Below, one piece after another: positions 55,942 to 64,000 of a stretch of 64,000 bases of DNA. Origin of the DNA: Adiantum capillus-veneris (lineage: Eukaryota; Streptophyta; Polypodiopsida; Polypodiales; Pteridaceae); contig CM043959.1 of assembly GCA_014529385.2 (NCBI GenBank), forward strand, positions 64,369,753 to 64,433,752. The letters are read 5' to 3'. Each line of letters starts with the position of its first letter. Positions within the stretch are counted from its first letter, which is position 1. Position numbers and translations under genes: made by a program. Under the pieces are notes generated by a model. It made no database searches. It was not told the origin of the DNA and was given only the letters and a program-made list of their open reading frames with translations.

Positions 55942-58900
55942 TTTGGCCACTCTTGAGATGATACGGAAAATTTTATGCATTTTGGACAGAATAGTTTATA
56001 AAGATGGCCATGGAAGACCACTATATTTCCATGATAAATCTTGTTTTATTTTTTAGCCATGCATTGCTTAAATAATTTCCTATTAGACATCTTGAGTTTT
56101 CATGCTGAAATATTTACAAATGTCTCTTAAAGCCACAAAGTGGCTTTCTCTCTCTACAAGACTAGTGTTGAGAAACTCTTGAAGGAATCTTCAATTTGGT
56201 TGTTTGCCGCTACCTTCTGGTCGTGGGTGGGTGCCTCTAGAGCAAGGCTTGAGTATGCAAAAGATTCAAGTCAATGATTGGTCTATTACCTCCATTTGGA
56301 GGGGGAATTCCTCTCTTTAGGACAGTCAACTATCTTAAAACTTCGGCAATTAAGCTTTCTTTGGTCATGCTCTCTGAGCGAGATTTTTCGAATGATGAGG
56401 GGAGCAAGCAATTAAAAGAAGTTTTTAGTGAACCAAAAACCAATTGAAAGGAATCACACACCTCAAGTTCCAGCAATGGGGCACCCTTTTAGATAGATGT
56501 TGTATACATTAGGAGGAGGTGGGTGTTCTTTCAATAGGTGCGCAATATAAATATAGTAGGTATATAGGGGTCTTATTAAAATCTCTTGAATGCACGCGAT
56601 ATAGAGAGCTTTGATGAGTGATTGTCCCAGGCCACATCGAAAAAATTAAACAAAATCAAGTTTAAAAAGGTTTCTTAACTTCTTCACAACTGTATTCCAA
56701 CCACATCATGATTAAAATGTTAGCAAAGAGGGTGAGGTGGTCATAGCATGTTGAGCACTCTAATTATTGGATTGGTGCCAAAGAGAGACACAAGCAACAT
56801 GCACTTGCTAGGGCACTTGCCTTTGTTTGGTACTCCATCCCTTGGGGTGTTCACTTTTCAAAATGTGTCTCAAATCATGTATGTTAAACCGGAGAGGATT
56901 ATTAAAATGTATACTTGTATGTGTACATTAGAAGGAGGTGGGTGTTTTTTGAATAGGCACACATGTAAATATAGTAGGTATATAGGGGTACTATTAATAA
57001 TCTCTTGAATGCTTGTGATATAGAGAGCTTTTGATGAGTGATTGTCCCAGGCCACATCCAAAAATTCAAACAAAATCGAGTTTAAAAAGGTTTCTTAACT
57101 TTTTCACATGTGTATTCCAACCATAGTATGGTTAAAACCACATCATGATTAAAATGTTTACAATTTTGTATTGACTACACTACAATGAATTATGATTAAA
57201 TCTCATACTTTCCTCCAATAAAATGTGCTTAGTTTTTTCTTTGCTTGAAAAAACTTGCTCGGTATTTTGTAAAACTCCTTTCTATCCACTTTTATAAGGG
57301 ACTTGATCTGCTCAATCATTTAATCAACCAAATGTAAGAGTCCTTTCAATCATCTTATTTTTGTATGTTGTGTTATCGTCCCACAAACTCACTATGCCAT
57401 GAATGGTAGTCTATCATTTCCACGATCAAGCCGAACTTTCCATCAACGAGAAACATCATGGTATAAACTTTCTGTTGAATGTAACCGTACATTGGTTCCG
57501 AGTGAAGTTCCAATGAAGGGATCAACTGGGATGTTTTCAACAAATGGTTCCCCTCTTGAAATGCCAATCTTCTCCTCCAAAGCCATTACAATCTCAATTT
57601 ACATCAAATCATGTGTATACAAGCTAGCCAAGGCATCATATACGAGATAGATTAGTCTTATATAAGTGGTTATATAATATCTTTGGGCATTATAAAAAGG
57701 AATTGGAACAATTATTGGTTATAATTAAGAGAGGTAGAAAATTTCCAATAAATACCTTTTCAATCAAAGCAGTGAACTCTTGGTCAAATTGTATAGATTA
57801 GTTCTATAGTTTGTGACATACAAGCTTAAAATTTACTCAAGGTTGCATGCGTCACATGCATTCTGAGAAGCACTAGCTTAATTTCTACCTAAATGTCAAA
57901 ACTTACATTCTATTGAGATGTTGAAACTTCCCACTGTGAATTTACCTTTAATCCCCCTTTTAAGTTCACATTTCTTAATTGATATTCTAAAATAATCATA
58001 AAATTTTAAGGAGAGGTTTGATGCATAGTTTTCTTGGACAAAAATTTCACGATTCCATGTTTCATTTGATGAAACTGATATAATATACTTTGGTCCAAGT
58101 GTCATTCAATTTCTTGAAGTATAGTACAATCTAAGCAAGCTCTCATGAATACCATATCTCTTTATGGACATTTGATATCACATTTAGACAACAAGTATGA
58201 ACAAATTAACAACAACTTACTGGCTATCTAGAAACATTTGGAACTCAAAGTGGGTGTCTTGAACTTTAAATTTTTTGTTGGGGATGGGTTCTGGCCTATG
58301 CATATTGTGGCTAGATGTGTCCATGATGTACCCATGTATGCCAATTGCCCAAGAGTTATGCACGTAGTATGGGGAGAAGAATCTATTGAAAAAGTAAGGA
58401 AAAGAGCTGGCTACAAGCAAAAAAGTTATTTAAATTTCGTAGCCCCTAGATCAAAAACAATAAAAGTAAAAAATATTATAGGGAAAAAGAGAAAAATCAA
58501 AGCAACCAATGCCCAAGTAATCAAGCGTCTTTCTTCAAAAAACACATGGGACAAGGTCTGAAAAGATGAGATACTAGGGCCTTGTTGTGTAACCAATTAC
58601 TACAATTTGCATCGACTTTTCCTATATCTCGAGCTTTTCAAACTTTGAAAAAGTAATGACCAATACCTACCGACCCCGATAATTAATGTAGTATTTCTCT
58701 TTCTTCGTGCTTTTTATGTAAATCAAACATATATTTGTGTCCTTTTCTATCATTGCTTTTATTACTTGTTTTATTGGTGTAGACTTTTATAGATTAGATT
58801 TCTTTAATGAGTGGGACTTTTTGACACCTTTTATGGTCGAGTTTTATTCTTTCTACATGGGATGATTCTTTTCTTGAAACTAAACCATGTGTGTTAAGCA

Positions 58901-59600
58901 TAGATGAACACCTAAGTATAGCATACAACATCAATGTTGAGTATGGTCTTTGTGGTTTTCTACTATTCTCGACATAAAATTTATTATTGATTATTTTCAA
59001 TAATAATTAAAAACTGACAACGCTAAATGTACAAGCTCTTGTGGTATGGATTCAAAGCCCGGTTGTGTATAAATTACCTTTAGCTAAAGACATTATTATT
59101 CAAAATGTGTTAAATTAGCGGAACCATCACTAGAGACTCTAGATTTGAGCAAACAAAAAAAGCAGTATCATATTTGATTAAAATTAGCAAGGATATGACA
59201 ACATATTCTTAGTATCTCTTAGATGAATTGCTTTTAATCCTTTCTTTTTTTATAGCAAGGTGTGTAGAGTAATTAATATACATCCACTAAAAAAAAGGCA
59301 AAGATGGGAACGATGGATCTAGCAAGAGTGGGTCACATGCAACACAAGGTATAATCAATTTATTAAATGCACCAAAACGAGAATCTAGAGACAGGGAGCA
59401 CATAGAAAATGGTCAATCCTGGTGGACATATCTTTTTAGTAGTCAACGTAATAGGGAATATGATATAAATATATATAAAAAGGTTAGTTAATTTGGTTTC
59501 TAGTAGCTGTTTTGTTCATGTTCCTTATGCTAGTAAAAATGGTGTAGTGAGTGTCGATCAACGCAATGTTGGCTGATTCGACCTAATTGCAATGTTACTT
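55942..59600. other. AT-rich intergenic DNA
   Basis: No supported gene. A plus-strand frame at 58,238-58,561 (107 residues, Lys-rich C-terminal half: SKTIKVKNIIGKKRKIKATN) has no recognised domain. A direct repeat lies at 56,505-57,162. Confidence 0.5.
56505..57162. repeat. Direct repeat of ~225 bp, period ~419 bp
   Basis: Copy 1 is at about 56,505-56,728 and copy 2 at about 56,924-57,162. Both contain GGTGGGTGTT, ATATAGTAGGTATATAGGGG, TGAGTGATTGTCCCAGGCCA and TTTAAAAAGGTTTCTTAACT. The second copy carries an extra CCATAGTATGGTTAAAA. Confidence 0.88.
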
Positions 59601-59619
59601 ACAACTTGTGTAATCATAT

Positions 59620-59765
59620 GCCTAATCCTAGTAACGGAAAATTCTTTGTGGGAAGAATCCCTTCCTTTCTTGCAAAGTGCTTCCCTCTTGAAGTATTGAA
59701 TTTGAGTGACAATGGGCTAACATGAAACTTTCCTAAAGCTATTCTAAGCCAATTTTTGGCTCTCC
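59620..59765 (+). pseudogene. LRR fragment, plus strand
   Basis: The plus strand encodes VGRIPSFLAKCFPLEVLNLS followed by DNGLT, a single plant-type leucine-rich repeat. A stop comes directly after. It faces the receptor-kinase remnant that begins at about 59,770 on the other strand, so it marks a small inversion or a separate fragment. Confidence 0.6.
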
Positions 59766-59769
59766 CAGT

Positions 59770-62290
59770 CAAACCCCATTATCGCCGTAGGCTGGCCATT
59801 GGGATCATCTTGTTTTTTCTTGTTGCCATGAAGCTACTCATATAAGCTGCCATGAAGCTACTCATATAAGCTGCCATTTTTCGTGTACTCCAGGACAAGA
59901 AACCTCTCATTGTCTGTCTAAGAAGTACCCCACAAAGAGACGAGGTTAGGGTGCTTGATTTTCCCTATTGTTTTTATCTCTGCCTGGAAATCCCTTGGCT
60001 TACCCTTCTCATCAATCTTATAGGTAAGCTTCTTAACCACTACTATAGTTTGATCGTCCAAGGTGGCCTTGTGGACTATGCCAAAGCCTCTATTGCCTAT
60101 CCTGGCCTCTTCTTAGAAGCCCTTGGTGGCCTCCTTGAGCTCTCTATGGACTATCTTGTAGAGCCTTGTACCTCCACATAAGGCGGCATTGATGCTAAGC
60201 GACTTTTCTTCTTGCTAAATAGGATTTGTGGGATATGCTTCTTTAGGACATATAAGTGATCGGTAGCTTGTCCATGGAATTATCGTGCATTAGTTCCTTT
60301 ATGTGTTTTTGTGTTTCAATCATACAAAATGAACACTTCAAACCTACAACGAGGGGTAACACTGCAATCACATGAACAACAACTATTATAATCTCAGATC
60401 TAAATCACGGATAGTGGTGCAAGGACAAGCTGTCCACAAAGGTATGGGAATTGTTTGATGGAAGAGATGCTACCTAACATGGTAGGAAAGGTGTGCTACA
60501 CAAATAGGGGTTGTTGGCAAAGTTGGAAGCTAGAAAGGTAGGGTGCTTGCCAGAGTTGGGAATGTAGCTGGATAGGCTGTTGTTTTGACACCCATCTTTG
60601 ATAGCCCCAAGGGGATAGGGCCTTAAAGGTGGTTATGGTCCAGGTGGAGAATGGAGCATTGGACTAGGTTGCCTAGGCTGAAAGAGATAGTGCCTATAAG
60701 CTTGTTTTGGCGAACATCAAAGAATAAGAATGTTAAGTTGCCTTTACTGGGTCCTAGAGGTTAGGGATATAGTATGGTGCAATATTTGCATAGAAATGCT
60801 AAGGTTGCATCTCTAGAAGTTTGGAATTTTGCTTAGCAGGTGAACTCCTCTCATGGTAAGCACTAAACCCAAGCCATACTATATGCCCACATCTCCATAC
60901 AGATACTTACAATATCCGAATTGCAAACCAGTGCTGAGCGTTCCTTTTATCACCTTCCTTGCTTGCTTGGTTAGTTCACGGGAAATGATGTCCTCTAGCT
61001 CATTGCTGCTAAGATCCAACCACACCAGATATGTGCAGTTTCCAAGTGTGGGTGGTATTGTGTCTTACAAAATGAGTTGCTGTCAAGGTGTATAAAATTG
61101 ATTCTTGCCATAAGCCCCAGTTCTGGCGGAATGTAACTTGGGAGACGATTGTTTGGAATAGTTCTCCACTTTAGGTTGCTGTAGTTTGAGAGGGTGGGCG
61201 AGATGGTGTTGTTGATAAGGTTGAGGTTGAGCACACGTAGCTATAATTTCCATGTTGTGAGATGTGGATGTAAATGGGGACTTCCTGCTCAATAAAGTTG
61301 CCCCACATAACCATCACTTTCATGTTAGGCATAGCCTGTAGCAGTGTCGGGAAGGCACATGTCATGAAGTTTTAAACTGCCATCTATTGTTGCAGCAAGG
61401 CTTCTGTATCTCTCTTAGGGCACGACCCTAGACAAATCATTTATTGTTTGCCAATAGAAATCTATGGAGCGAAGGACCACGGATCTTGCCATGAAAACTT
61501 TCTATGAAGGCATTTGTACTAAGGTAAAGTACCTTTTACCTACTTGCCATGAATACTTCCTATGAAGGAATTTTCACTAAGGTAAAAAACCTTTAACAAA
61601 CTAAAGTTGGGGATGGATGGAGGAAGAAGCCTTGTGAACTTGTTGAAGATCATTACAAGCTTATGTAGAGCTTGAAATTGGGATCATCTTGTTTCTTCTC
61701 GTTGTTGAAAGGTCCAGCTCCCTCCTTAACCTGGTCTAGAGAATCCCCAAAATTGGGTGGTATTGTGCATGTGAGAATGTATTTGGAGACGGAAAGCACC
61801 TCTAGACTTACTAGTTGGTTGAGGATGGTGGGAATATTTCCAATGAAGCGGTTCAAGGAGGTGTTGACATGGCACAAGCTTTGACAGGAGCTGAGAGATG
61901 TCGAAATTAGGCATGTGATAAAAGCCCTTTTTAGAGAGATCTAGCAGAGTTATGTTTGAGCAAGTACCAGTTATGGCAATTGTTAACTTCAAGATAGATA
62001 ATAAAATGAGAAGGCTTCAAAAGAGAAATAAGATTAAAGAAAATTTTAAGATGTTTAAGTGTCCTTCATTGGTCGATACCCATCGGGAGATTACCTAAAA
62101 GGTTGTTGTTGAAGACGTCAAGCCATGAGAAGGCGTCACAATGGAGGAAGACATTGGAGGAGAGAGCACCAGAGAAGTTGTTGTGCAAAAGGCATGGTAA
62201 GGGAGCCAATAGCATCAAGCAAGAGTGGTCTGTCTTTGGAATTGTGATAAAGATTAAGGTGGATAAGGGTTCAACAGTCATCCCTAAGAA
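59770..62290 (-). pseudogene. LRR receptor-like kinase pseudogene
   Basis: Such kinases sense peptides or steroids at the plasma membrane. Reading the minus strand: LRR fragments (HNNFSGALSS near 62,180; NRFIGNIPTILNQL and CTIPPNFGDSL at 61,860-61,740; IPPELGLMARINFIHL near 61,110); an ectodomain cap (NNPYLCSTPFLPC near 60,490); a membrane segment (IIIVVVHVIAVLPLVVGL near 60,380); then the kinase N-lobe (GNRGFGIVHKATL, TIVVVKKL, FQAEIKTIGKIKHPNLVSL, LVLEYTKNGSLYE; 60,110-59,850). The kinase C-lobe is missing. Many in-frame stops and small tandem duplications (59,831-59,884; 61,490-61,600) show decay. The layout resembles the PSKR/BRI1-like class; I cannot be more specific. Confidence 0.75.
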
Positions 62291-64000
62291 ATGGAGCCAA
62301 AATTCTCTATGGAATTTTGATGTAGCTTATGAAAATGAAATGCCCAATGTATAAGGTCTTGTTCTAGCCTTTCTCTACTATCATTGATATAATTTCTTTC
62401 ATGGTATTTTTTGAGTTGTGAAGGGCCTCTTGTTATAACTCTTAACCCAGAAGTGATATAAGAGCTGACATGAGACCAATTTTTCATAATCTCCTAGATC
62501 CTAGCTTGAACAATGAGCTAATACCTCAACCAACCTTTCCACTCTTATTTTGCTTGATTAGCCATGTATTGGGTATATTCTTGTGCATTTTGTGTGATGG
62601 TTGTTCATTTTTATACAAGCATTACATCATAACATACCACTAGTTCCTTGAGCTATATCTGTACTTGTTTGACAACTTTGCATGGGATGATTTGTTCTGC
62701 ATATGTAGACCCTTGAGTATGATGGTTGATTATCCTCTAGTTTATGGTCAACATTGATCCTCCATAGACCACTACATTGGTGGTCTTGAGAGATGCACAA
62801 TGATTGCATTACATGCTTAACTATGCCTATTTTTTAAGCCTTCTCACTTGGAATACTATGCCTACTCTTTCCTACTTGTGAAATGCTCAATCCATCAAAT
62901 GCTCAAGCATGTTACCTACTCTATTTTGTTTATTATGCACAACCTAGAGCACCACCATTTAATCAAATAGCACCACACAAGGATTAGGGACTCAAATGAA
63001 TAAGCAAACTTGATTAGCTTCTTCAAATACACTTGCAGAAAGCAAAAGAGAGAGAAAGCATTGCTTCTATTCATAATCTCATCCATTATACATATGGGAG
63101 AAAAATAATATAAGAGAATAACCCATTGGAATGGATATGGAAGCTCCTTGGCATTCACAAAGCTGAAGCTTGATGTGAATGCTCTAAAGCTAAAAGTGGA
63201 TATTTGTTGAAAAATTAGGATTCACACTTGAATGACCAAAATGGGTCAATTATAGTCCCCACACCTAGTTTTAGGCTTCAATAAATGGGCTCTTCTAATT
63301 GCAACCACATAGGAGCTTGTGAGAAAAATAATGCAAAATTGACGGCTATCTTTGGACCTTCATTGTTTCCTTTAGCTTGTTTCCTTCGTCTTCAATCTCT
63401 TTATAAGCAATCTCATGTCTTTTGCACTCAACTCCCCCTACTGAGTCAACACTCCATTGTTGGATATTGTTAATTCTTTGGAAGAGGCAATGGTGGTGGC
63501 TCTTGGTGTTTGTGACTTTGTGGCCTTTGCTAAAACGTGTGAAAAGAAGTTGATGTTTCTGATTTTTGCCATGGTATTCCATTGGTGTTAGTGGCCATTT
63601 TGGTGGAGGAGGTGGAGGTTTGGCTGGTGTTTTATGCTGTTTGTGTGGTTGGACTTTAGTAGCTATAAGTGTAGGCTTCATTGGAGGCTATGCAAGCTTG
63701 GCCAACTTTGTGTGCTTTAGTTCTCATAGCTGCTCTTTGATCTTGCTGTTGAGCTTTGATCCCAAATTTCTCAATGTCCCTTTGCTCATGTCATTGCATT
63801 TGAGATTGGATTTTTGTTTTGTTTTGTTTTTGTTTGAACTTAAGTAGGTGGTGCAACGCCATGGGATTATTGAATGTTTTGTACCTCTTGCATCATTTGT
63901 TATCTTTCTTCCTCTTAAGGTAGAGTGGTCTTTCTTCTAGTGCTTGCTTCATGGCTTCAAGATAGTGCATTGGCTATGTATCTCTGCTAAAGGAGGCATG
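62291..64000. other. No supported gene
   Basis: AT-rich DNA with short frames only. A plus-strand frame at 63,566-63,847 is hydrophobic with a GGGGGG run, and the opposite strand reads a Pro-rich frame (63,681-63,346). Neither has recognisable homology or splice context. Confidence 0.5.

Noticed and set aside
63346-63847. Proline-rich (minus) or glycine-rich membrane (plus) protein
   Set aside because: The two frames are antisense to each other over a low-complexity GGTGGAGGTGGAGG stretch. There is no homology or promoter evidence.

Overview
The window is nuclear DNA of a land plant with a repeat-rich genome. The evidence is GT-AG introns in a plant-type RGG/HABP4-family gene, a MULE transposon next to a Ulp1-type protease gene, Tat/Ogre-like and chromovirus Ty3/gypsy retrotransposons, plant telobox motifs (AAACCCTAA) in LTRs, and a leucine-rich-repeat receptor kinase pseudogene. 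I cannot name the species. No rRNA, tRNA, CRISPR array or bacterial gene was seen.

Layout. 1-15,960: a very long minus-strand Tat/Ogre-like element. It has an extra ORF upstream of gag, then gag, protease, RT, RNase H and an integrase whose zinc-binding module is duplicated. A 1.3-kb CACTA-ended DNA transposon sits in the integrase. Both ends of the element carry ~285-bp tandem repeats, each with a 16-22-bp palindrome around TCGCGA. 15,990-21,600: a plus-strand Ulp1-like protease gene, a 171-bp tandem array, and a degenerate minus-strand MULE transposase.

22,128-55,531: the one conserved host gene I can support. It encodes a HABP4/Stm1-like RGG RNA-binding protein. Seven exons join in phase to a 394-residue product, but exons 5 and 6 are separated by a ~31-kb intron. 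That intron is filled by nested and rearranged Ty3/gypsy elements. A (24,315-34,323, plus, scrambled) is split by B (26,900-33,767, minus, full length, TSD GTATG). Further right are an unassigned segment, LTR fragments, E (minus gag-protease remnant), D (plus remnant) split by C (41,275-45,699, non-autonomous, paired 1.2-kb LTRs), an LTR assigned to D, and G (48,131-54,089, minus, truncated at its 3' end).

55,532-64,000: mostly non-coding, with a 0.2-kb direct duplication and a decayed minus-strand LRR receptor-kinase pseudogene (about 59,770-62,290). Apart from the RGG gene and possibly the Ulp1-like gene, nearly all coding sequence here is transposon-derived and most is broken. The best candidates for new biology are the palindrome-bearing repeat at the ends of the Tat-like element, the doubled HHCC module in its integrase, a 20-bp motif shared by otherwise diverged LTRs, and the intact-looking gene with a 31-kb transposon-filled intron.
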